NCBI RefSeq assembly: GCF_963677195.1
Contig: NZ_OY781918.1
Location: forward strand, 3,522,923-3,586,922
Reading direction: 5' to 3'
DNA from: an uncultured Marinifilum sp.
GTDB lineage: Bacteria > Bacteroidota > Bacteroidia > Bacteroidales > Marinifilaceae
Length of the DNA stretch: 64,000 nucleotides
Below are positions 7,788 to 15,294 of this stretch, piece after piece (position 1 is the stretch's first letter; each line of letters starts with the position of its first letter). Under the pieces are notes generated by a model, which made no database searches, was not told the DNA's origin, and saw only the letters and a program-made list of their open reading frames with translations. Position numbers and translations under genes: made by a program.

Positions 7788-8768
7788 TTATAGAGTTAAA
7801 AGAAATAATGAACCAATAGAAATTACTATCCATAAGATAAAACCCAAAGCAAAACTTCTTATGCCTGATTGTTTAATCTGATTTACCGATATATTCGAAC
7901 CAATAAGAAATAGAGCAACCACCATTCCGCGTTTACCCAAAAAACTAAAATGTGAGTAACTTGCCTGCAAAGCCGGAAACATATTTGCAAATACAATAGC
8001 AAACACAAAAAACAGAATGAACCAGGGAAATTTAATCTTCTTCTTTTCTTCGCCTTTATTTAAAAATGCTATTACTAAGGATAAGGGAATAATCCATAAT
8101 GCACGAATTAATTTAACCGTTGTGGCAACTTGCAAAGCTTTTTCGCCATAAATTGCTCCGGCTCCAACAACCGAGCTGGTATCGTGAATAGCAATAGCTG
8201 CCCAGTTTCCGAATGTTTCCTGACTTAATCCTAATTTATGACCAATAAAAGGAAATAGGAACAATGCAAGTGCATTTAACACAAAAACAACAACTAAAGC
8301 GAATGAGTTTTGGTAATTTTTACTGTTTAATATTGGAGCAACAGCAGCAATGGCACTTCCTCCGCAAATAGCAGTACCGGTAGCTATTAATAATGATATA
8401 TTTTTTTCAACTTTTAAGAGTTTACCCAATAAAATACCAGTAGTCATTACAAAAGAAACAGAAATAACAGTTTCTAGAAAACCACTTTTCGAAGCACTTA
8501 GTACATCGCTAAGGTTCATAGCAAAACCCATTAAAACAATAGATAGCTGTAGGATATTCGAAGTATATTTATGAATATCATTATGCTTAATACCCAGAAA
8601 AGAAAGTAATAAACCTATAAATAAAGAAATTGCCGGAGAAATAAACGGCAAAAAACAAATACATATTATTAATAAATATAGCCGCTTAAGGTAAACAGAC
8701 TCTCCTTTTACTCTCCTAATAATGTTATATCCTTCCATACTTTTTTTATAAAAGTATAGTTCATTCAT
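7788..8768 (-). CDS. yeiH: YeiH-family (UPF0324) putative sulfate/sulfite exporter
   Basis: This 326-residue protein is an integral membrane protein with roughly ten hydrophobic segments. Motifs typical of the family are LLIATGTAICGGSAIAAVAP, NWAAIAIHDTSSVVGAGA and the charged KLIRALWIIPL. In enterobacteria yeiH sits beside the LysR-type gene yeiE and is linked to sulfite tolerance; the same LysR-YeiH order is seen here with a 35-bp gap. The N-terminal ~30 residues before the first membrane segment are polar and the start could lie further in. The family is firm; the substrate is not proved for any close relative that I can name. Confidence 0.85.
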   Translation of the reverse strand: MNELYFYKKSMEGYNIIRRVKGESVYLKRLYLLIICICFLPFISPAISLFIGLLLSFLGIKHNDIHKYTSNILQLSIVLMGFAMNLSDVLSASKSGFLETVISVSFVMTTGILLGKLLKVEKNISLLIATGTAICGGSAIAAVAPILNSKNYQNSFALVVVFVLNALALFLFPFIGHKLGLSQETFGNWAAIAIHDTSSVVGAGAIYGEKALQVATTVKLIRALWIIPLSLVIAFLNKGEEKKKIKFPWFILFFVFAIVFANMFPALQASYSHFSFLGKRGMVVALFLIGSNISVNQIKQSGIRSFALGFILWIVISIGSLFLLTL

Positions 8769-8803
8769 AACTAAATCAAATAGTAAATAATTATTTGGTA
8801 TAA

Positions 8804-9691
8804 CTAAAAGTTATATTGAAGCAGAAAATTCTCGAATAATTCAATTTGTCGACTTTTATGACCCATTTTATTTGCAATACGAAACTTTCTGGGAATACTA
8901 AAACCTTTTACCTTTATTTCCACAAGACTTTTCGAATATAATTCAGTTTTTACAGCCTGTTTCGATACAATTGCCAAACCATCAAAAGCAAGAAGAAAGT
9001 TTTTTATTGATTCGGTACTTCCTAAGTGAATTGGCACATTTAAATTTTCGAAATTCAGATTATGTTTTAAAAAAGCTTCTTTAATTACTTCTAAAGTACC
9101 CGAACCTTTTTCGCGCAAAACAATAGGAATTTGAAGCAAATCTATTTTACTAATGTTCTTTCTTTTAGAGCAAACACTATTTTTACCGCTTACAATAATC
9201 AATTCATCATCAAGAAAATTCTTATATTGAATACCTGCCTGAGAAGCCTGATTTTCAACCATGGCCATATCAATTTTGCTATCTAATAAAAGGCGTTCCA
9301 TATCAAACGAATTACCATTTATAAGATGTATGTTAAGCTTTGGATAACGCTTATGAAAAGAAGCAATAGTTTTGGGAATAAGATATTGCGAAATTGTTGA
9401 ACTAGCTCCTATTATAAAATCTCCTGATATATTATTGTTTAATTGTCCTATTTCAAATTCCAATTCACGATATTGCTGCTCTATTTGCTTATAGGTGTTG
9501 TATACTATTTTGCCTTTATGTGTAAGATAAATTTTATTCCCTTTACGTTCGAACAAATTTGTATTATACTTAATTTCTAATTCCTTTATGTGTTTGGTTA
9601 CTGCTGGCTGACTTATGTTTAAATTATTAGCTGCTTTTGAAAAACTAAGATTTTCGGCTACAGCAATAAATACAATATCTCTATAATCCAT
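8804..9691 (-). CDS. LysR-family regulator, YeiE-like
   Basis: From MDYRDIVFIAVAE the protein is 295 residues; the open frame extends to 9748, but the extra 19 residues are basic and not part of the domain. The helix-turn-helix is at about 2-60, with LSFSKAANNLNISQPAVTKHIKELE. The effector-binding domain starts near 90 (GDFIIGASSTISQYLIP) and contains LREKGSGTLEVI, a CysB/YeiE-like stretch. It is the first gene of the operon with yeiH and tauE on the same strand. In YeiE the ligand is sulfite; that is a plausible but untested ligand here. Confidence 0.83.
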   Translation of the reverse strand: MDYRDIVFIAVAENLSFSKAANNLNISQPAVTKHIKELEIKYNTNLFERKGNKIYLTHKGKIVYNTYKQIEQQYRELEFEIGQLNNNISGDFIIGASSTISQYLIPKTIASFHKRYPKLNIHLINGNSFDMERLLLDSKIDMAMVENQASQAGIQYKNFLDDELIIVSGKNSVCSKRKNISKIDLLQIPIVLREKGSGTLEVIKEAFLKHNLNFENLNVPIHLGSTESIKNFLLAFDGLAIVSKQAVKTELYSKSLVEIKVKGFSIPRKFRIANKMGHKSRQIELFENFLLQYNF

Positions 9692-10009
9692 CTTTTTAAA
9701 GTGTATATTGCCTATTCTTCTTACTAGCAGAAATTTAACTCTTTGCAATTAACATATCCCTAAGCCGCAGGCAAATATTTTTATAATAATTTATTCATAA
9801 AAGTAATTATTCTTACGAATTATTAGCGCTTCCCATAAATTTCTTGCCCAATAAAAAAAGCCAATACAAGTTAAACCGAAAAATACAGATTAAAACAACA
9901 AAATATATTTAATATACTACAAGAAAATAGGCCAAAATTCTGCAAATTATATCATTACCCATAAGCAGTAGATAAATTATAGTTATTACAGTCACAGGCA
10001 GGAGATGCT

Positions 10010-10258
10010 TTCCGTGACACAAGGTACCCCTTCCGTGACACGACTTTCTTGTTCCGTGACATGCTTTTGCTCTTCCGTGACACGAGGTACCCCTTCCGTG
10101 ACACGATTTTTGCTTTCCGTGACAGGGGTTTTGCTTTCCGTGACAGGGGGTTTCTTGTTCCGTGACATACGGAAGAGCAAGTTTGTGTCACGGAAGAACA
10201 TTTCTTTGTCACGGAAGCACATTTCCTTGTCACGGAAGGGATTTTACCTGTTACGGAA
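10010..10258. repeat. 21-bp-periodic array that switches direction halfway
   Basis: Eight copies of TTCCGTGACA start at 10010, 10031, 10052, 10073, 10094, 10115, 10136 and 10158 (the last step is 22 bp). Then the complement TGTCACGGAA starts at 10186, 10207, 10228 and, with one change, 10249; a hybrid at 10165 joins the two halves. Spacers of ~11 bp are partly shared, such as the GGTACCCC blocks. As 21 is a multiple of three, all frames stay open and encode seven-residue repeats like VSRKGYL or SVTRGTP, so open frames across it are a by-product. The two halves could pair into one long hairpin. Confidence 0.85.
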
Positions 10259-10359
10259 AGGGCTTACTACATCACAACAATAACTTCATTCAATGAAACT
10301 TTCAAATTCAATCAAAGAAACATGATACAATCGCGCACCCGCAATGGAATGTTTATTGT

Positions 10360-10425
10360 CTTCTTACTAGCGGGAATGAATCCCGAAGGGATTGCAGGTT
10401 TATAGCAAAGAATTGTGGGTGGGTG
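10360..10425. repeat. Dispersed hairpin repeat, single copy
   Basis: Read on the minus strand this contains TTTGCTATAAACCTGCAATC followed by CCTTCGGGATT. It matches the start of the four units at 57258-58057 (TTTGCTATAAACATCAAATC then CCGCTGGGATT). The AATCCC/GGGATT stem is kept while the 3-4-nt loop differs. It lies where the original PAAR reading frame would have ended. Confidence 0.5.
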
Positions 10426-10494
10426 AAAATAGCAAATTTAAAACCAACAATTTTTCGTAAAAGTAAACCATCATTTTTCGATAAAAAATATATT

Positions 10495-10551
10495 AATCAA
10501 CGCTCTGATTGTTGAGGGAGCGTAGCGGACGATGCAATCAGAGCGTTGATT
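10495..10551. repeat. 17-bp perfect palindrome across the istB stop
   Basis: AATCAACGCTCTGATTG (10495-10511) and its exact complement (10535-10551) flank a 23-bp loop. The right arm covers the last codons and stop of istB. It could be a terminator for the transposase operon or a barrier to readthrough, but no T-run follows on the minus strand. Confidence 0.5.
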
Positions 10552-11299
10552 GCTGCTCAAAGATTGTTTTCCTGTTCTCCATTCTGTAACTTTTACCTTC
10601 TAGTTTTACCACCTCACATTTAAACAATAATCTATCCAATAATGCTGTAGCCAATACTTCATCATCGAGCATTTCTGCCCATTGCTGAGGTGATTTATTT
10701 GTTGTGATTATTACAGATGTTTGTTCGTGCAGGTGATTTATAAGATTAAAAAAGGCTAAAGCTTCATGTTTCTTGATAGGGAACAACATTATATCGTCTA
10801 TGGCCACTAAATGGGACTTTAAAAGGCGGTTATAGGTATTGAGAGCACTGGATGTCATTTCTTTCAATTTTAGCACCGTTATTAACTCCTCCATTGTAAT
10901 GAAATAAGCTTTATGACCGGATTTTACGGCATCGCTAACCAAACCGCCGGCAACATACGTTTTTCCTGTTCCTGAGGGTCCCATTAGTATCAGGTTATAA
11001 TTTTGTTCCATCCATAATAATTCCCGTAATTGTTTCAATTGAGGCACAGTCATACCATTTGCCATGTTAAAGTCATACTTGTCCAGGTTGTGATCTTTAG
11101 GCAGGCGGGCTAATTTCATTCTCCTGTCAAGATCTGTTTTCTTTCTGTGCTGAACCTCTCTTTGCAAGAGCTGTAATGTAAATTCCTGATAAGATGGTTT
11201 GTCTATCTGTGCCTGATGAAGCAATACTTCTGGTTCGTTCTTCATCTTTGTCAGCCGTAAAATATCGGCATAGTTTTTAATTTGATCTAATAGCTTCAT
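10538..11299 (-). CDS. istB: IS21-family helper ATPase IstB
   Basis: This 253-residue protein is a DnaA/AAA+-like ATPase. The Walker A motif is GPSGTGKTYVAGG and Walker B is VAIDDIML; sensor segment IITTNKSPQQW follows. IstB assists the IstA transposase in target choice and strand transfer. Length is typical. It begins 3 bp after istA and ends inside a 17-bp palindrome. No sign of truncation. Confidence 0.92.
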   Translation of the reverse strand: MKLLDQIKNYADILRLTKMKNEPEVLLHQAQIDKPSYQEFTLQLLQREVQHRKKTDLDRRMKLARLPKDHNLDKYDFNMANGMTVPQLKQLRELLWMEQNYNLILMGPSGTGKTYVAGGLVSDAVKSGHKAYFITMEELITVLKLKEMTSSALNTYNRLLKSHLVAIDDIMLFPIKKHEALAFFNLINHLHEQTSVIITTNKSPQQWAEMLDDEVLATALLDRLLFKCEVVKLEGKSYRMENRKTIFEQQSTL

Positions 11300-11302
11300 T
11301 TT

Positions 11303-12871
11303 TTAATTCATTATTGATTCATATTCATTGATATCACTTTTCTGAGGTTGCATATCATCATTTTGCTGCTTATTCAAATTGCCGGTTTCTATACAAACAT
11401 TGTGTTTTACATTCTTTAGAGCTTGCTCATTTTCAAAGTAATTCAGTATTTCGGCGAAACGATTGGCATTTAGTATCTGATTTTCATAACAGTAAACAAG
11501 GGCTAATTTGGTTATTTCCTGAGATGAACTTTCAATGTTCTTTTGTATAACTCGGAGATTATCATGGAAATACCGGGGTTTATTTTTCTCTATTGCTGCC
11601 AAATATTGTTCGGTTTGAGGAATATATCTTAAGCTTTCAAAAACCAGCTCATAGTTTTTTTGCAGAGTCTTTGACTTTTCCCTTGCATGGTCATTGTTTT
11701 TAATAATCCGACCTGTATCTAAAGACAGCTCATGTGTGGCCAGCAACTGGTTATCACTCGTATAAAAGAAAAGCTTCATTTCTTTTTCTTCCAGTAAAAC
11801 ATTGGTACCCCTGTCTTGATATGTACCCAAAGGCAAGCTGTAGTAATTACTTCGATAAAGCACCGTGTTATCTTTTCTTACAGGATATGTCGGCAAGTTT
11901 AAAAATGGTTTTTCCGGTTTTCCGCTATAGGTCAGCAGGTATTGCTTTTCTTTTTCCCACTCTTGTTTTGGGATACGCCTGGTTGTTCCATGTATCTTCG
12001 CATTTCCAGTACGATCAAGCCATTGTAAAACTTCTTTTTGCAATCTGTCAATATCCTGGAATACTCTTCCTTTCAGATAATTGTGTTTTACGTATTTTAC
12101 TACATTTTCAACTTTCCCTTTGCTTTCAGGGTCTGCTTTTCTGCAAAATATCACCTCAAAGGGATGTGCATTTGTAAACTGCATAAATCCATCAGTAAGA
12201 AGAACATCTCCAAGATTTTCATCTTTTATAAAAACACGATCCTGATCATAGATTATTCGACGGGGGATTCCCTGAAAATATTCGAATGCCAGTTCATGTG
12301 CATAATTTGCTGTCTCTGTAGTAAATGGCATTCGTTGACAGTAAACAAACTTTTGTCGGGAACGGGAAAGTACCATTGTAAAAAAGTAAATTTTAACCCT
12401 GCCACTTCCACTGCTAAGCATGCGGTATGATCCAAAATCTACCTGTGCCTCTTCTCCGTATTCTGTTTCAGGAAGCTTCTCGTACTGCCGTGGAAGTTTT
12501 TCTTTATACTTGGGTATATTTTGCTCCTTTCTTACGGTTTGAACAAAATTATAGACTGTTTTGCTGCTTACATCCGGCAGATCGGAATAATGTTCTTTTA
12601 ATCTATCTTCAACCTGGGCTGCTGATAAATAGGGTGCACCTTCCAATAATTCTTTCACAAAATTATAATACCCATTTAGCTTTTTGGGCATTCTGCGAGG
12701 TGTACTGATCCATGATAAAAACTGAGCTTCACTCATTAAAAGATATTTGCGTACAGTTCCTCTGTCGATACCTAACTCTAATTTGATTTGACTTTGATTT
12801 AGTCCTTCTGCTGATAATTCTTTAACTTTGTACCACATAAAAACTTTTTTGTTTTTATTCATAGTCTTCAT
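11303..12871 (-). CDS. istA: IS21-family transposase IstA
   Basis: This 522-residue protein starts MKTMNKNKKVFMWYKV. The N-terminal helix-turn-helix (SQIKLELGIDRGTVRKYL, about 28-46) binds the terminal repeats. The catalytic core has the DDE residues in EEAQVDFGSYR, RRIIYDQDRVFIKD and ADPESKGKVENVVKYVK. A beta-barrel region (LPLGTYQDRGTNV) and a basic C-terminal tail follow. Full-length for the family, with no internal stop, so the element may be functional. Confidence 0.93.
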   Translation of the reverse strand: MKTMNKNKKVFMWYKVKELSAEGLNQSQIKLELGIDRGTVRKYLLMSEAQFLSWISTPRRMPKKLNGYYNFVKELLEGAPYLSAAQVEDRLKEHYSDLPDVSSKTVYNFVQTVRKEQNIPKYKEKLPRQYEKLPETEYGEEAQVDFGSYRMLSSGSGRVKIYFFTMVLSRSRQKFVYCQRMPFTTETANYAHELAFEYFQGIPRRIIYDQDRVFIKDENLGDVLLTDGFMQFTNAHPFEVIFCRKADPESKGKVENVVKYVKHNYLKGRVFQDIDRLQKEVLQWLDRTGNAKIHGTTRRIPKQEWEKEKQYLLTYSGKPEKPFLNLPTYPVRKDNTVLYRSNYYSLPLGTYQDRGTNVLLEEKEMKLFFYTSDNQLLATHELSLDTGRIIKNNDHAREKSKTLQKNYELVFESLRYIPQTEQYLAAIEKNKPRYFHDNLRVIQKNIESSSQEITKLALVYCYENQILNANRFAEILNYFENEQALKNVKHNVCIETGNLNKQQNDDMQPQKSDINEYESIMN

Positions 12872-12930
12872 TTTTTTTTGGTTCGCAACCTAAAGATGAA
12901 GGCTATTTTTGTTTTTGCAAGTGATGATTT

Positions 12931-13365
12931 TCAATTGCGAAAAATTGATGGTACAAATTTTCTATTTACATTCAACACTCCGCTTACTTTTGAAACGGCC
13001 ACTTGTACCGGACTTATTTCGGGGAAGGGTATTTCGTTTGGAGATGTAGTTGCTGATGAAGAACCAGTTGCTGAACCAATAATTACATTTGGTTCTCCCT
13101 GAACAATTTGTCCGCCATGCGCTGTCATGCTGCCAACAGTTGCCACGGGAACTCCATTGATTAATACTCCTGCCTCTCCTTGAACAATCGTATCGGGAGG
13201 ACCCGAACAAACACACATGTCGCCCATCAAGGCAACTGGTTTTCCGTTTACAAGTACATTGGGTGAACCGGGTCCGATTACCGGGCCTCCCACATGCGGA
13301 ACTGTTCCGCTACACATGGGGCAAACGTGCATGCTGCCTACTGTTGCTATTGGTTTTCCTGCCAT
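12931..13365 (-). CDS. PAAR-domain protein with an IS-derived C-terminus
   Basis: This 144-residue protein has the PAAR repeat pattern over residues 1-95: MAGKPIATVGSMHVCPMCSG, VLVNGKPVALMGD, VLINGVPVATVGSM and GEPNVIIGS. Such proteins form the sharp tip of type VI or contractile injection spikes, with cysteines or histidines holding a metal. The last seven codons (VPSIFRN) come from the end of the inserted IS21 element; without it the frame would have continued through AIFTHPQFFAINLQ and ended about 26 residues later. The domain is complete. No other injection genes are in the window. Confidence 0.8.
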   Translation of the reverse strand: MAGKPIATVGSMHVCPMCSGTVPHVGGPVIGPGSPNVLVNGKPVALMGDMCVCSGPPDTIVQGEAGVLINGVPVATVGSMTAHGGQIVQGEPNVIIGSATGSSSATTSPNEIPFPEISPVQVAVSKVSGVLNVNRKFVPSIFRN

Positions 13366-13389
13366 AGTTTAATTTGTTTTAAGTTATTG

Positions 13390-13500
13390 TTAATCTATGC
13401 GCCTCGGTTTTGCCTTGGTGCCAACTCCTTTATAAGCCCAATTAATGTCGTTTACAACATCAAATAAGACTAGTAAGCTTAGTAAAGTGTAATTTTGCAC
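13390..13500 (-). other. Short open stretch of unknown origin upstream of the PAAR gene
   Basis: A 36-codon frame from a GTG at 13500 encodes LLSLLVLFDVVNDINWAYKG and ends TKAKPRRID before TAA. It lies 24 bp upstream of the PAAR start. It has no clear start signal and may be the tail of a lost upstream gene. I do not recognise it. The remainder of 13501-13773 is AT-rich with nothing evident. Confidence 0.25.
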
Positions 13501-13773
13501 ATAAATTTACAAAACAATAATTGTGGAACAATAAAATTTAAATGATATTTTACAGGCAATTATGTATTAACAAATAATAATTTAATATTTACTTGTTTAC
13601 TACTGTGGGTATATTTTAAGGAAGAATATTTTACTTATCCGCGAAAGCGAGGAAGAAATTGATTTTTAAACTAATTAATAGGTAGGAAGTGTTTGTTATG
13701 CGTTTAATATTTCTAAATTATTGGTAATTACAATTGGCTTAAATTTTGGCTTGTTTTGTGGGAATTGCAAAAA

Positions 13774-13814
13774 AAATATCAATTTGTTATTGTATTCATA
13801 ACAAATTGATATTT
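13774..13814. terminator. Strong terminator after the DEAD-box helicase gene
   Basis: Perfect 17-bp arms, AATATCAATTTGTTAT preceded by one more A (13774-13790) and the complement (13798-13814), surround a 7-nt loop. On the minus strand a run of T follows, as expected for termination 22 bp past the helicase stop. Confidence 0.85.
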
Positions 13815-13835
13815 ATTCTTGTTTTCGATTTTTTC

Positions 13836-14975
13836 TTATCCTTTTATGTCGATATCTTTTGTATCGATAAGCTTTACTCTTTTGCCCATTTTTTTCTGAA
13901 TTACTCTAAAGTGATGTTCATCATTGGCGGTAACAAATGCGATTGCTTCGCCTGGCGATTCGGCTCTTCCGGTTCTACCAATTCTATGAATATAATCTTT
14001 AGGCGAACGAGGTAAATCGTAGTTCACAACATAAGGCAAAAACTCTATATCTATTCCTCTGGTTAGCAAATCGGTGGCAACTAAAACGCGAAGTTTTCCT
14101 GTTTTAAACTTTCGCAGATTTTCGGTTCTGGCACCCTGACTTTTCTTGCTATGTGTGCTTGTTGCCTGAATTCCGTTCTTACTTAGTTTATAGGCAACCG
14201 CATCGGCTCTGTGTGCCGAAGAGGTAAATACGAGTACTTGCTTTAAATTATTCTGTCTAATAAGCTGGCGCAAAAATGGACCTTTTTTCTCTTCGGCTAT
14301 AGAATAGGCAATCTGATCGATTAAATCGATACTATCGACCTTAGCTTCTATTTTTATTATCAAAGGATCTTTTAAAAGAACCTGCTTTACATCATCTACA
14401 TTTTTACTAAGAGTTGCCGAGAATAGCAAATTCTGACGTTTTTTAGGCAGAAGTGCAAAAATACGATTCATTTCGTCGGCAAAACCCATGTTTAACATCT
14501 TGTCGGCTTCGTCTAAAACCAAACATTCAATTTCTGATAAATGCACTGCATTCGAATCTTCTAACTCTAATAAGCGTCCAGGAGTTGCAATTAAAACACT
14601 TACATTTTGCATTGCTTTCATCTGCGGATTAATAGAGACTCCTCCATGCACTGCCAGACATTTTACCGGCTCGGAAAGTGCCTGTGAAAATTGCTGAAAT
14701 ACTTCAAAAACCTGCAAAGCTAATTCGCGAGTAGGAACCAATACCAATGTTTTAATATGGCGGTTTTTAGAAATGTGTCCTCCCTGCAAATTTGTAAGAA
14801 CAGGCAATACGTAACTGGCTGTTTTTCCCGATCCTGTTTGTGCAATTCCCAACACATCTTTTTTCTTTAAAATGGCGGGAATTGCCTCTTTTTGAATTGG
14901 ATACGCTTCGGCATATTTCTGATTTTGTAATGCTTTTTGTAATGATTGAGGTAAACCCAAAGAGCTAAAAGACAT
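13836..14975 (-). CDS. DEAD-box ATP-dependent RNA helicase, RhlE-like
   Basis: This 379-residue protein has the two RecA-like domains of the family. Motifs in order are the Q-motif (AEAYPIQKEAIP), motif I AQTGSGKT (~47), Ia PTRELALQ, motif II DEAD in VLDEADKML (~150), motif III SAT, IV LVFTSS, V TDLLTRGIDI and VI HRIGRTGR (~335). It ends soon after the core, without the long basic tail that many RhlE proteins carry. Likely roles are RNA unwinding in ribosome or mRNA turnover. It is a single-gene unit bounded by terminators on both sides. The subfamily call is moderate, the family call firm. Confidence 0.93.
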   Translation of the reverse strand: MSFSSLGLPQSLQKALQNQKYAEAYPIQKEAIPAILKKKDVLGIAQTGSGKTASYVLPVLTNLQGGHISKNRHIKTLVLVPTRELALQVFEVFQQFSQALSEPVKCLAVHGGVSINPQMKAMQNVSVLIATPGRLLELEDSNAVHLSEIECLVLDEADKMLNMGFADEMNRIFALLPKKRQNLLFSATLSKNVDDVKQVLLKDPLIIKIEAKVDSIDLIDQIAYSIAEEKKGPFLRQLIRQNNLKQVLVFTSSAHRADAVAYKLSKNGIQATSTHSKKSQGARTENLRKFKTGKLRVLVATDLLTRGIDIEFLPYVVNYDLPRSPKDYIHRIGRTGRAESPGEAIAFVTANDEHHFRVIQKKMGKRVKLIDTKDIDIKG

Positions 14976-15118
14976 GATTTTTTGTGCTTATGATTATTTC
15001 GACTTATTGTCGGTCGTAAAGATAGAAGAAATATAGATCAAGTAATTAATAATAGAAAATAGCAATAAAAAATTTTATCAGCAATAAATTTGTTACTCCC
15101 CCTTCTCCTCTAACTACA

Positions 15119-15149
15119 AAAACCTCTTTACCATTGGCAAAGAGGTTTT
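15119..15149. terminator. Stem-loop between helicase and lipoprotein genes
   Basis: AAAACCTCTTT (15119-15129) and AAAGAGGTTTT (15139-15149) form 11 perfect pairs around a 9-nt loop. It lies in a 319-bp gap and can stop readthrough towards the helicase promoter. T/A runs flank both sides. Confidence 0.75.
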
Positions 15150-15220
15150 ACAATAATATTAAATACTTTAAAACTAGATGAATATACAAGCCTCAAATAT
15201 TTCTTTAATTTTATAAAATT

Positions 15221-15254
15221 AAATCCCCAAAAGAATCGCTTCAATTGGGGATTT
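15221..15254. terminator. Terminator of the 700-residue lipoprotein gene
   Basis: AAATCCCCAA (15221-15230) and TTGGGGATTT (15245-15254) pair around a 14-nt loop. It is about 40 bp past the lipoprotein stop, and on the minus strand TTTAATTTTATAA follows. The second stem-loop at 15119 makes a double stop. Confidence 0.75.
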
Positions 15255-15294
15255 GCTTACATAGGTTTTAGGGTAAATATATTATTTAAGAAGT

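Larger units (their letters stand above)
10440..12954 (-). mobile_element. IS21-family insertion sequence with istA and istB
   Basis: The element encodes IstA and IstB 3 bp apart on the minus strand. Near its ends are inverted copies of ACCAACAATTTTTCG (10443-10457) and ACCATCAATTTTTCG (complement of 12938-12952), 14 of 15 identical, with a second inner copy on each side (10467-10480; 12922-12932). AAATTT flanks both ends (10434-10439, 12955-12960) and is probably the target duplication. The exact outermost base is uncertain by one or two. It interrupts the 3' end of the PAAR gene. Confidence 0.75.

Noticed and set aside
10010..10258. CRISPR array
   Set aside because: The core is only ~10 bp, the ~11-bp spacers are partly repeated, copies change direction midway, and no cas gene is nearby.
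9955..10283. Protein genes with SRKGYLV- or SVTRGTP-type repeats
   Set aside because: Open frames exist on both strands because a 21-bp unit keeps phase; no frame has a start signal or other domain, so they are by-products of the repeat.
12931..13365. A type VI secretion cluster
   Set aside because: Only the PAAR protein is present; no sheath, baseplate, VgrG or ATPase gene is in the window.
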